This document shows, piece after piece, positions 29,857-37,730 of a stretch of DNA of 52,516 nucleotides. Location of the stretch: positions 1 through 52,516 of the forward strand of contig CALLWB010000009.1 in assembly GCA_938016265.1 (NCBI GenBank), given 5' to 3'. A program made the position numbers and the translations under genes. This stretch comes from an uncultured Saprospiraceae bacterium (GTDB lineage: Bacteria; Bacteroidota; Bacteroidia; Chitinophagales; Saprospiraceae). Under the pieces are notes generated by a model, which made no database searches, had not been told where the DNA came from, and saw nothing but the letters and a program-made list of their open reading frames with translations. How positions within the stretch are numbered: the first letter of the stretch is position 1; the number at the start of each line of letters is the position of its first letter.

Positions 29857-30684
29857 ATGGAAAGTTACAAAATTTTAACAAATTGGAGGGTGATTTTTAT
29901 TTCAGTATTTTCACTTTTCCTCTCATTTTCAGTAAATGCAGAATCTTCGGAATTTGATAGCGGTTGCGCCGCCCCCTCAAATTTTGTCAAATCGTCTTTC
30001 AATTCTATTACTAAAGACGTTTACGTCCAATGGGCAGCTTCCCCCGGAGCTGTCGCCTATCGAGTCAAAGCTTCCTTCGATGATGGTAGCACGGCTTTTT
30101 ACACCGTAAATGGAAATACCTCCAAAATCATTACAGCTCCTGCCGCCGCGAAATCAATAATTATCACTATTCAATCAGAATGTGCTACCGGACAGTTGAG
30201 CATCGGTAAAACAATCATACTGAGCATTATTGCTACTCAAGGCGATATTAATGATATTTTAGGATTGTGCCAGCTAATTGACCTTCTTTTGTCCCAAGGT
30301 TTTACTGACTTTTCAGTGGTTCATCCTGTAACGGGAAAGGTGGTTCCATATTTGGTATTTTATGAGCCAAATTGTCCTGATATTGAAGGTGGTTTGAAAG
30401 GAGGCCGATTAATAGCATCAGATGAACTGGCAATCACCCACTTCCCTAATCCATTCTTGGATAAAGTGACCATTCGATATCAGATACCTAACGAGTCCAG
30501 TATTAGTTTGGCACTCTACGATGTCGCTGGTAAACTACTAGAACAATCCATTGCCAATGAAACAAAAGCCGCTGGTATTCACGAATACGAATATCAAGCT
30601 TCCCAACTGAATCCTGGTGTTTATTTCTATAAACTCGAAATAAACGGTAAGGCGACAGTTAGTAGAATCGTTAAAATGAAATAA
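29857..30684 (+). CDS. T9SS-secreted protein with fibronectin-III-like domain
   Basis: The start at 29857 gives a 275-residue protein with a proper signal peptide (hydrophobic core FISVFSLFLSFSV, then N-A-E). The in-frame ATG at 29815 would add 14 residues in front of it and is less likely. A fibronectin-III-like domain (starts CAAPSNF, with VYVQWAASPGAVAYRV) is followed by a short region and a T9SS type A sorting domain of about 83 residues (HFPNPFLDK ... VSRIVKMK). The small size suggests a simple surface adhesin or accessory protein. No neighbour points to a specific role. Confidence 0.85.
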   Translation: MESYKILTNWRVIFISVFSLFLSFSVNAESSEFDSGCAAPSNFVKSSFNSITKDVYVQWAASPGAVAYRVKASFDDGSTAFYTVNGNTSKIITAPAAAKSIIITIQSECATGQLSIGKTIILSIIATQGDINDILGLCQLIDLLLSQGFTDFSVVHPVTGKVVPYLVFYEPNCPDIEGGLKGGRLIASDELAITHFPNPFLDKVTIRYQIPNESSISLALYDVAGKLLEQSIANETKAAGIHEYEYQASQLNPGVYFYKLEINGKATVSRIVKMK

Positions 30685-30714
30685 GATCTACCCAATAATT
30701 AATATGTAAAAATT

Positions 30715-30745
30715 CCTTCCACTTTTTAGTGGGAGGTTTTTTTTT
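30715..30745 (+). terminator. Intrinsic terminator
   Basis: CCTTCCACT pairs with AGTGGGAGG over 9 bp (one G-T pair) around a TTTT loop and is followed by nine T residues. It lies 31 bases after the stop of the fibronectin-like T9SS gene. Confidence 0.9.
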
Positions 30746-30873
30746 GTCCCTTCCTGTCTATGCACAACCCCTACCCCGCTAATAGACATAGTCTCAAGTA
30801 GCATTATTTATCTTTTGCATTTTTAATATTTATATTTAGAAGTACTTTTCGAAAAAAATCAATCCATAATCTT

Positions 30874-33210
30874 ATGAACCATTCTATCTCCATTCTTCTT
30901 ATTGTTCTTTTCCTGATTACGTTTTCTACTACTAGCTTTGCCCAAACCACTATAAACCTAGCCAGTCAATGCAATTGTGAGGTACTAAATGGTATAGGTG
31001 TTCCTATAGTTGGCACTCCCTCTGCTAGTGCTGGAAATCTATACATAGATAACAACACCGGCAACATCTATTCTTTTGATGGAACTTCGTGGACCGCAGC
31101 CACTAGCTCTTCTTCCAATCAACTCAACGACAATGACAATGACACCAAAGTGGAAGTAGAACAAACTCCTGATGAAGATGTGATCCGATTTACTTTAGCA
31201 GGAGTAGAGCAAGCCGTTCTGGATGGTAAAACGTTTCATCTAAATGCAAATACTGCTAGCGTTTATATTGGTAATGACGCCGGAACCAATTCAACGTCCT
31301 CAGCAATAGGAAATGTAGCCACCGGGTATGAAGCAATGACAAACACCACATCAGGAAGTTACAACGTAGCTTCAGGTTTTCAGGCACTAAATAACAATAT
31401 AAATGGGGATGGAAATATTGGTATTGGTTATCAGGCATTGTTTGAAAATACCTCTGGGCAACACAATACTGCAGTTGGCCTTTTTGCCTTAACAAAAGCA
31501 ACCACTGCAAATGATAATACGGCCATTGGATATCATGCTTTGCGGCTTAATACGTCCGGTACACTCAATGTTGCAGCAGGAAGCAGGGCTATGGAAAAAA
31601 ATACATCTGGAAATTATAATTCTTCCTTCGGAACGAGTTCATTACAAGAAAATACGACGGGAAGATACAATACGGCAATTGGTATCGAAACACTTCAAAA
31701 TAACACAATTGGAGAAACGAATACGGCTATTGGTGGAATTTCCATGAATGAAAACACCACTGGTTCTCAGAACACCGCTGTCGGTTTTCAGTCGCTTTCG
31801 CTCAATACAGTTGGACTCCGAAATGCATCAATGGGATTCCAATCCATGTATTTAAATACAACGGGCAATGACAATTCAGCCGTCGGATACCATTCACTTA
31901 GAGGAAATACGATAGGAATTAACAATTCTGCTTTTGGAGCAAATGCATTGAAAGAGAATCAGGATGGGACAACGAATACAGGGTTAGGAGTAAATTCGTT
32001 GAGAGATAATGTTTCTGGAAACTTCAATACGGCCGTCGGTGTCAATTCAATGATTGCAAATACTACAGGAATGGACAATGTTGCAGTCGGTGTGAACGCC
32101 CTAAATATGAACCTTACTGGCATCCAAAACGTCGCAATCGGAAGGGGAAGCCTTTTTTTTAGCACCACGAATTTTAATACTGCTGTAGGATATCGATCTA
32201 TGTATTCCACCACCACCGGAACAAGTAATGTTGCCATTGGAATGCATTCACTTCTCGCCAATACAACAGGAAGGAACAATGTGGCAATCGGTCGTGAAAC
32301 CCTTAAATCTAACACTGACGCAATGAACAATACAGCAGTTGGACATACCGCAATGTTTACAAATACAACAGGTATAGCAAACACTGCCTTGGGTCAAGCG
32401 TCCTTATATGACAATACTACCGGGTACTTTAATTCTGCTGTGGGATATCAGAGCCTGTATAACAATACTACAGGTTTTAATAATTCTGCCCTCGGTACTT
32501 ATGCGATGGTTAGCAACACTACAGGAGAACAGAATATTGCGATTGGCTATCAGGCCTTGCTTGGCAACACCACGGGTAGATTAAATACTGCTGTAGGAAG
32601 TAATTCATTTTTATTAGGTACGGCATTTACTAATTCTACAACCATTGGTTTTTCTACGGTTTCGGGGGGGAGCAATTCTGTACGACTTGGAAACAATAGC
32701 GTGACTTCTATTGGTGGCTTCGCTGGTTGGACCAACGTTTCTGATGGTCGGTTCAAAACGAATGTACAGGAAAATGTAAAAGGATTGGAGTTTATTTCTT
32801 TATTGCGTCCGGTCACCTATCAACTAGACATGGATGCAATAGCAGAGTTCAAGGAAATACCGACCCGCCTTCGCCTTGCAGCTGCTGAAGCAGCTAAAGC
32901 CGCAGAAGTTCAGAGTGGATTCATTGCACAGGAAGTGGAGGCTGCGGCAAAGTCTATTGGCTATGATTTTCATGGGGTGGATCTGCCTAAGGGAGAACTG
33001 GGAAATTATGGATTGCGATACGCCGAGTTTGTCGTTCCCCTTGTGAAAGCTGTCCAAGAGCAACAAGAGACCATCGTCAATCAACAGGAGACGATCGAAG
33101 AGTTAGGAGATACTGTAAAAAGTATGGACAAAAAAATGCAACAACTCGAACAAAAAATGCGTAAACAAGCACAATTACTTGATCAACTTCTGCACAAGAA
33201 TGGTCAATAG
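30874..33210 (+). CDS. Secreted YadA-like beta-roll protein with S74 intramolecular chaperone domain
   Basis: The 778-residue protein has a signal peptide (about 1-23, ending SFAQ). After a short N-terminal region, residues 147-586 hold about 26 copies of a 17-residue repeat (consensus N-T-A-x-G-x-x-x-L-x-x-N-T-T-G), as in the left-handed beta-roll heads of trimeric YadA-type adhesins. From about 620 comes a Peptidase_S74 (endosialidase chaperone) domain with SDGRFK, the expected self-cleavage site, then LRPVTYQ and SGFIAQEVE, and a C-terminal coiled coil (about 735-778). S74 domains trimerise fibres and then cut themselves off. The protein lacks a T9SS sorting domain and a YadA membrane anchor, so how it is held or released is unclear. 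Confidence 0.9.
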   Translation: MNHSISILLIVLFLITFSTTSFAQTTINLASQCNCEVLNGIGVPIVGTPSASAGNLYIDNNTGNIYSFDGTSWTAATSSSSNQLNDNDNDTKVEVEQTPDEDVIRFTLAGVEQAVLDGKTFHLNANTASVYIGNDAGTNSTSSAIGNVATGYEAMTNTTSGSYNVASGFQALNNNINGDGNIGIGYQALFENTSGQHNTAVGLFALTKATTANDNTAIGYHALRLNTSGTLNVAAGSRAMEKNTSGNYNSSFGTSSLQENTTGRYNTAIGIETLQNNTIGETNTAIGGISMNENTTGSQNTAVGFQSLSLNTVGLRNASMGFQSMYLNTTGNDNSAVGYHSLRGNTIGINNSAFGANALKENQDGTTNTGLGVNSLRDNVSGNFNTAVGVNSMIANTTGMDNVAVGVNALNMNLTGIQNVAIGRGSLFFSTTNFNTAVGYRSMYSTTTGTSNVAIGMHSLLANTTGRNNVAIGRETLKSNTDAMNNTAVGHTAMFTNTTGIANTALGQASLYDNTTGYFNSAVGYQSLYNNTTGFNNSALGTYAMVSNTTGEQNIAIGYQALLGNTTGRLNTAVGSNSFLLGTAFTNSTTIGFSTVSGGSNSVRLGNNSVTSIGGFAGWTNVSDGRFKTNVQENVKGLEFISLLRPVTYQLDMDAIAEFKEIPTRLRLAAAEAAKAAEVQSGFIAQEVEAAAKSIGYDFHGVDLPKGELGNYGLRYAEFVVPLVKAVQEQQETIVNQQETIEELGDTVKSMDKKMQQLEQKMRKQAQLLDQLLHKNGQ
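31312..32633 (+). repeat. About 26 tandem 51-bp coding repeats (17-residue beta-roll unit)
   Basis: I count 26 units, almost all 17 codons long (one has 16), each opening with Asn and a small residue, then a Gly at position 5, and usually N-T-T-G near the end. DNA copies are diverged at wobble sites, so this is an old, selectively maintained array and not a recent expansion. Length variation between strains is possible. Confidence 0.85.
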
Positions 33211-33899
33211 ATAAATCCCATTGTTATTGGTTCTTGCGAAATTTTACCTTCCTAAGCGAAACTCATTATTTGAAGGGTTGTCGTTTGTTTGGATGTTTGC
33301 CTCGCATTGATCTTGTCAAGCGATTAATTCATTTTTTCTGTTAATAAAATGAAAATAAAAGCGGCACTTTCTACCCCTTTTTGGAGACATAGTGCCAAAT
33401 ACGTAATACAATTTCAGGGACAATTTAGATTCCATAAGAAATAAAAATCATTTATTTTCAACAAATGAACCCTGAATAACAGATGCTTACAGATTTAATT
33501 TTCACTACCGACAAAACTCGATTAATAAAACAAGGGTTTTTTTGGGTGACAATCTGGAATAATCTTTTTTTTTGGTGGGATAATGGAGAATTTTTGTAAT
33601 TGTGGGCTTACCCTTTTTACTGCATCTTTGAATTAACAAATAAGGGGCACCGAAAGGTCGCACAAACATCAAAATTGAAATACCCTGTTTCCCCCCAAGG
33701 AACAATATAAAACTTTAATAAATAAGATGTTTAGGTGATTTAACATTTGGATTGGATAGGTGCCTAAAACATGAAAGGTCGACCACCCCCTCCGGTCGAT
33801 CTTTTTTTTATTTTAAAATAGTACAAAAGATTCAGAAAGGAGGGAAACAAGTGCTTACTCCCATCAATTTTCCGAATTTCCTTACCAGCGTTGTTTCCT
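33211..33899. other. 689-base intergenic region between convergent genes
   Basis: The region holds several T runs, a weak hairpin (GGCACT ... AGTGCC, about 33362-33394) and a strong terminator at 33776-33809. A 38-codon Trp-rich ORF (33482-33598, plus) and a 66-codon minus ORF (33505-33705) are present but look like chance. I see no clear gene. Confidence 0.6.
33776..33809 (+). terminator. Intrinsic terminator far from any upstream coding gene
   Basis: AGGTCGACC pairs with GGTCGATCT over 9 bp (one G-T pair) around a 9-base loop and is followed by eight T residues, on the plus strand. The nearest plus-strand gene ends 566 bases upstream at 33210, so it ends either a very long 3' UTR or an unannotated transcript. 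Confidence 0.85.
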
Positions 33900-35063
33900 T
33901 TAATTTAATATTTCTCCCAACTTCTTTCTAAGCTCCGCTCCTCTCAGGTTTTTAGCTACAATTTTGCCTTGTTTGTCTAACAAAAGAGAATGCGGAATAC
34001 TTCGCACACCATACTGTTTGCCTACCTTGCTATCCCATCCTGCAACATCGATCACATTTGCAAAAGGGAGCTTATCCTCCTTGAGTGCCTTCAACCAGGC
34101 CCCCTTATCTGTATCAATAGATACCCCAAGTACCGTAAACCCCTTCCCTTTAAATTCATTGTACATTTTCAGGATATCAGGATTTTCTTCCCGGCAAGGT
34201 TCACACCAACTCGCCCAAAAGTCTAGCAAAACATACTTCCCTTTCATGTTTGACAACGAGATTGTTTTCCCATCTTTATCGGTCAGCGAAAAATTGGGGG
34301 CAGTTTCTCCAACACCAGTTTTTACAAGTACATTATAATAGGATTTAACTTCAAAAGCATACTTTGAAGCATCCAGCTCAGGTCCAAATCCCTTTGCTAT
34401 TTTCTCGAGTTCCGACTCAGAGATTCCAGAAGAAACCAAGTAGGTCATTGCGATATAAGGGCTAAGCGGGTCGCTTAGATTGCCCATTACATGTTTTTTA
34501 ATGAATCCCATCTTCTCTTGAAAAGAAGTGGCAATTTGACCATTAATTTTATCTTGTTCACTGGTATTTCCAGCCTTTACTGCCTCTTTGTATTTTTTGT
34601 ATAGACCATTTGTCCGATCGTCCCATGTTTGGAGTTGTTTTTTAAAGGCTTGCAATTTTCCTTCCGAGTCCGAGCCACTAATTCTAGCCTTCTTAATATT
34701 ATTGACATCTGCATTCACCATGATCTCCCCTGGCTCTACAAACAATGACTTCGTGCCATACATTTTATTGTCATCAGCCACCAGTAGCGCATACACCTCT
34801 GGCAATCTGATTTTCCCTTTTAGGGTGAAAGATCCGTTTGAAAGCTGCGTAGAGTCTACCGTGATGAGTTTGCCATCAATCTTATTTTTCAAAACGACAT
34901 ATCCTTGTTTTAAACCATCAATGTTCCCATTTATCTGGAAGGGTTTTGCCTTTACCTTGACCGATCGGGTGGTTGTTGTGGTGGTCGTATTTTTCTTTTT
35001 ATCGTCTGTTTTACAACCAATTAATACCAGAATGGTAAATAGGGTTAAACTAAAAATTCTCAT
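33900..35063 (-). CDS. TlpA/ResA-like thioredoxin-fold lipoprotein
   Basis: The 387-residue protein is a probable lipoprotein (LIGC, Cys17), followed by a Lys/Thr-rich linker. Residues about 40-130 form a beta domain like the DUF4369-type module (GNIDGLKQGYVVLKNK). A helical linker comes next, and a thioredoxin-like domain (about 250-387) carries the redox motif C287-E-P-C290 in FWASWCEPC and a cis-Pro loop (RSIPHS). Members of this family reduce periplasmic disulfides or take part in cytochrome-c maturation, but the substrate is unknown. It shares architecture and the ending K-N-L-R-G-x-x-L with the protein at 45325-46725. It lies 30 bases after amn on the same strand, so the two are likely co-transcribed. 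Confidence 0.9.
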   Translation of the reverse strand: MRIFSLTLFTILVLIGCKTDDKKKNTTTTTTTRSVKVKAKPFQINGNIDGLKQGYVVLKNKIDGKLITVDSTQLSNGSFTLKGKIRLPEVYALLVADDNKMYGTKSLFVEPGEIMVNADVNNIKKARISGSDSEGKLQAFKKQLQTWDDRTNGLYKKYKEAVKAGNTSEQDKINGQIATSFQEKMGFIKKHVMGNLSDPLSPYIAMTYLVSSGISESELEKIAKGFGPELDASKYAFEVKSYYNVLVKTGVGETAPNFSLTDKDGKTISLSNMKGKYVLLDFWASWCEPCREENPDILKMYNEFKGKGFTVLGVSIDTDKGAWLKALKEDKLPFANVIDVAGWDSKVGKQYGVRSIPHSLLLDKQGKIVAKNLRGAELRKKLGEILN

Positions 35064-35093
35064 GAGTTACTTTAAAATTGTATTAGGAATGGT

Positions 35094-35864
35094 TTAAAAC
35101 CTAAGGTGTTTTACGGTTAGTCCGTTATTGATCAATTGTTTTAGGGATTGGATGCCAACCTGAAGATGCATTTCCAGGAAATTTTCCGTCACCTTTTGGT
35201 CGCTTTTTTCCGTTTTTACTCCTTCTGGATCCATCGGCATATCGGAGATGAGTAGAAGGGCACCAGCAGGAATGTAGTTTTTGAAGGCGGCTGAAAAAAT
35301 CGTAGCCGTTTCCATATCAATGCCTAGTGGTCTAAGTTTGCGGAGGTATTTTTTAAATGCTTTGTCATGCTCCCAAACCCTTCTGTTTGTTGTATATACT
35401 GTACCTGTCCAGTAATCCTGATTGGCGTCTCTGATCGTGGTAGAGATGGCTTTTTGCAAGGCGAAGGAAGGTAAAGCGGGTACTTCAGGTGGAAAATAGT
35501 CATTGGAGGTTCCTTCCCCTCTGATGGCGGCAATTGGTAAAACCAGATCCCCCACCTTATTTTTAGATTTCAGCCCTCCGCATTTACCGAGAAAAAGCAC
35601 GGCTTTCGGTTTGATAGCTGTTAGCAAATCGATAATTGTTGCTGCGTTTGGGCTGCCCATTCCAAAATTGATCAGGGTGATCCCGTCAGCAGTTACACTG
35701 CGCATAGCACGTCCTTCTCCTTTGATCTCTACCCCATGTTCTTTGGCAAACATCTTCAGGTAGGTATTAAAATTGACTAAAATAACATACTTGCTAAACT
35801 CCTCTAACTCTGTACCAGTATATCTTGGCAACCAATCTGCTACAATTTCTTTTTTTGTTTTCAT
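35094..35864 (-). CDS. amn: AMP nucleosidase, short Bacteroidota form
   Basis: The 256-residue protein belongs to the nucleoside phosphorylase fold. GMGSPNAAT, the LFLGKCGGL segment, the E-T-A-T-I-F motif and ISDMPMDPEG all fit AMP nucleosidase, which cleaves AMP to adenine and ribose 5-phosphate. It is the short version common in Bacteroidota, without the long N-terminal domain of the E. coli enzyme. It lies upstream of the TlpA-like lipoprotein gene with 30 bases between them. The enzyme should be cytoplasmic and work in purine salvage. Confidence 0.9.
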   Translation of the reverse strand: MKTKKEIVADWLPRYTGTELEEFSKYVILVNFNTYLKMFAKEHGVEIKGEGRAMRSVTADGITLINFGMGSPNAATIIDLLTAIKPKAVLFLGKCGGLKSKNKVGDLVLPIAAIRGEGTSNDYFPPEVPALPSFALQKAISTTIRDANQDYWTGTVYTTNRRVWEHDKAFKKYLRKLRPLGIDMETATIFSAAFKNYIPAGALLLISDMPMDPEGVKTEKSDQKVTENFLEMHLQVGIQSLKQLINNGLTVKHLRF

Positions 35865-35988
35865 TTCTTACATTTCAGAATTTTGGGATAAAACTAAACC
35901 TCAAGGGTTCAAAAAGCGGCTAAATATAAGAAATATTCCCGTCTAAGGATGTTATTTCATATTATGAAACTCTTGTACGTTGATTTTA

Positions 35989-36055
35989 AGACCGCTTCGC
36001 TGCTTGAAGCCAGACCGTCTCGGGACGGAGAGACTACTTCATTGCGAGATGGGTG
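35989..36055. repeat. Candidate REP-like palindromic element
   Basis: A GC-rich patch in AT-rich intergenic DNA forms two hairpins in a row: GCTTC/GAAGC (35994-35998 with 36006-36010) and CCGTC-TCGG-GACGG (36015-36028). The following CTTCATTGCGAG resembles the ATTGCGAG core found in some dispersed bacterial palindromic repeats. Only one copy is clear in this window, so the repeat nature is unproven. Confidence 0.35.
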
Positions 36056-36126
36056 CGAAATATATCTATTTGCCAGAAAAAAGAAATTTAACTTATAAAA
36101 TGACAGAAGATTAGATTCATTATTAT

Positions 36127-36134
36127 TAAGTTTG
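36127..36134 (+). promoter_or_regulatory. Candidate -7 promoter element
   Basis: TAAGTTTG is a perfect match to the Bacteroidota -7 consensus TAnnTTTG and lies 17 bases upstream of the ATG at 36152. I see no clear TTTG element about 20 bases further upstream. Confidence 0.4.
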
Positions 36135-36151
36135 AAACAACAATAAGCATC

Positions 36152-37624
36152 ATGAAAAAAATATATTGGATAGTAACTTTTTTAATCGTAGCAGGTTGTT
36201 CAGTTAGTAAAGTAAATAAGGAGAAATCCTTAGCACCTGACCATGCAGAATTGATTGACTATTTGTTTAGAGAATGTGTTGGGGAACGACCTGGAGCAAA
36301 CATTTTAGTCATCAAAAAAGGAAAAATAATTCATCAAAAAAGCTATGGTTTAGCCAATGTAGAAGAAAAAATAAAAGCCACACCAGAGACGAATTATAGA
36401 ATCGCTTCTGTCACGAAACAATTCACTGCGATGGCAATTATGATTTTGGTCCATCAAGAAAAGTTATCCTACGAAACAAAACTGACAGCAATTTTTCCTG
36501 ACTTCCCAAGCTATGGTGATGATATTTCGGTTCGACATATTGTAACGCATCAGTCGGGGTTGATTGATTACAACGGTTTTTTTGCCGATGACAGAACAGA
36601 ACAAATGTTGGATGCTGAAGTATTAGATAGCTTAATAACATCAGATTCTACGTATTTCACTCCGGGTTCTAAATACCAATACAGCAATACAGGATACGCA
36701 GTTTTGGCCCAAATAATTGAAAAAGTTTCTAATCAATCATTCGCTGATTTTTTGGATAAAGAAATTTTTCAAAAACTGGAGATGACAAATTCAACTGTTT
36801 TTGAATTGGATGAAAGTATTGCCAATAGAGCATTTGGTTACATTGAAAAGGAAGATAGTATTATTTTTAATGATCAAAGCCTTACAAGCGCTATCCAGGG
36901 AGATGGCGGGATATATAGCTCGACATTGGATTATTACAAATGGGATCAAGCATTATATACAGACAAATTGGTCCCACAAACATTACTTGAAGATGCGTTT
37001 TATAATTGGGATAATCATACAAGAACGGACAAAGAAGGTTGTGGATATGGCTGGTTTATTGATTTTAGAAATGGGATAAAAATATTAAATCACTCGGGAG
37101 GAACAGCAGGATTTGAACATCAAGTCCTAAGAATCCCCGAACTAGAACTTACTGTAGTACTCTTTACAAATAGAGTTTGGACTGGACGGTTTGTATGGTA
37201 CAATGCGAATGCTTTAGCCAGTATCTTTTCAGATTACAAAGTCCAAATGCCAATTGAAATTATCGTAAGAAAAGAAATAGAACAAAATGGTATTGAAAGG
37301 GGTATTTATACCTATGACAAGCTAAAAAATGATGCGCGCTACGAAACCAAATTAACCACTTTGAGCCATTTAGGTTTTGCATTTCTAAGAATAAATAGAC
37401 TGGAGGAAGCAAAGGCTATATTCTTTAAAGCTCAATCCGCAAATCCGAACTATTTTGGAGGTTATTTTGGCGCAGGAATGTTATTCAAAAAAACAGGAGA
37501 AACTGGAAAAGCAATCGAATATTTTGAAAAAGCAATCAAAATTGGTGCAGAAGATGAACCGAGATCGATCGCCCGTGCTAAAAAGGAATTAAAAAAATTG
37601 AAAGAAAGCACAAACGGGCAATAA
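36152..37624 (+). CDS. Serine beta-lactamase-like (class C/DD-peptidase) lipoprotein with C-terminal TPRs
   Basis: The 490-residue protein has a lipoprotein signal (VAGC, Cys16). Residues about 30-345 form a class C beta-lactamase-type hydrolase with the S86-V-T-K89 nucleophile motif, Y177-S-N179 and H314-S-G-G as the third active-site box. This group contains esterases, D-aminopeptidases and DD-peptidases as well as beta-lactamases, so activity on antibiotics cannot be assumed. Residues about 365-490 form TPR-like helix pairs (AFLRINRLEEAKAIFF and KTGETGKAIEYFEKAI). It is monocistronic. Confidence 0.9.
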   Translation: MKKIYWIVTFLIVAGCSVSKVNKEKSLAPDHAELIDYLFRECVGERPGANILVIKKGKIIHQKSYGLANVEEKIKATPETNYRIASVTKQFTAMAIMILVHQEKLSYETKLTAIFPDFPSYGDDISVRHIVTHQSGLIDYNGFFADDRTEQMLDAEVLDSLITSDSTYFTPGSKYQYSNTGYAVLAQIIEKVSNQSFADFLDKEIFQKLEMTNSTVFELDESIANRAFGYIEKEDSIIFNDQSLTSAIQGDGGIYSSTLDYYKWDQALYTDKLVPQTLLEDAFYNWDNHTRTDKEGCGYGWFIDFRNGIKILNHSGGTAGFEHQVLRIPELELTVVLFTNRVWTGRFVWYNANALASIFSDYKVQMPIEIIVRKEIEQNGIERGIYTYDKLKNDARYETKLTTLSHLGFAFLRINRLEEAKAIFFKAQSANPNYFGGYFGAGMLFKKTGETGKAIEYFEKAIKIGAEDEPRSIARAKKELKKLKESTNGQ

Positions 37625-37730
37625 TACTAAAATGCGGTAAACACCTGCCGTCGCAGTTCCTTCCCTTTTTAGACTGTCGTTTAAAACGCTGCGAGATCGT
37701 TCAGGAATCTACCAACTACCCTCTTCCAAT

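Noticed and set aside
31312-32633. Regular repeats that could suggest a CRISPR array or VNTR
   Set aside because: The 51-bp periodicity is in frame and encodes a conserved 17-residue beta-roll unit; there are no identical repeats with unique spacers.
33482-33598. 38-codon ORF in the long intergenic gap (Trp-rich end)
   Set aside because: It runs through T-rich DNA that explains its Phe and Trp content, has no recognisable features, and no promoter was seen.
33505-33705. 66-codon minus-strand ORF
   Set aside because: Low-complexity composition, no family resemblance, and it overlaps the T-rich intergenic stretch.
36152-37624. Antibiotic-resistance beta-lactamase
   Set aside because: Although the three active-site boxes of the class C-like fold are present, this lipoprotein with TPRs belongs to a broad serine hydrolase group in which most members are not resistance enzymes.
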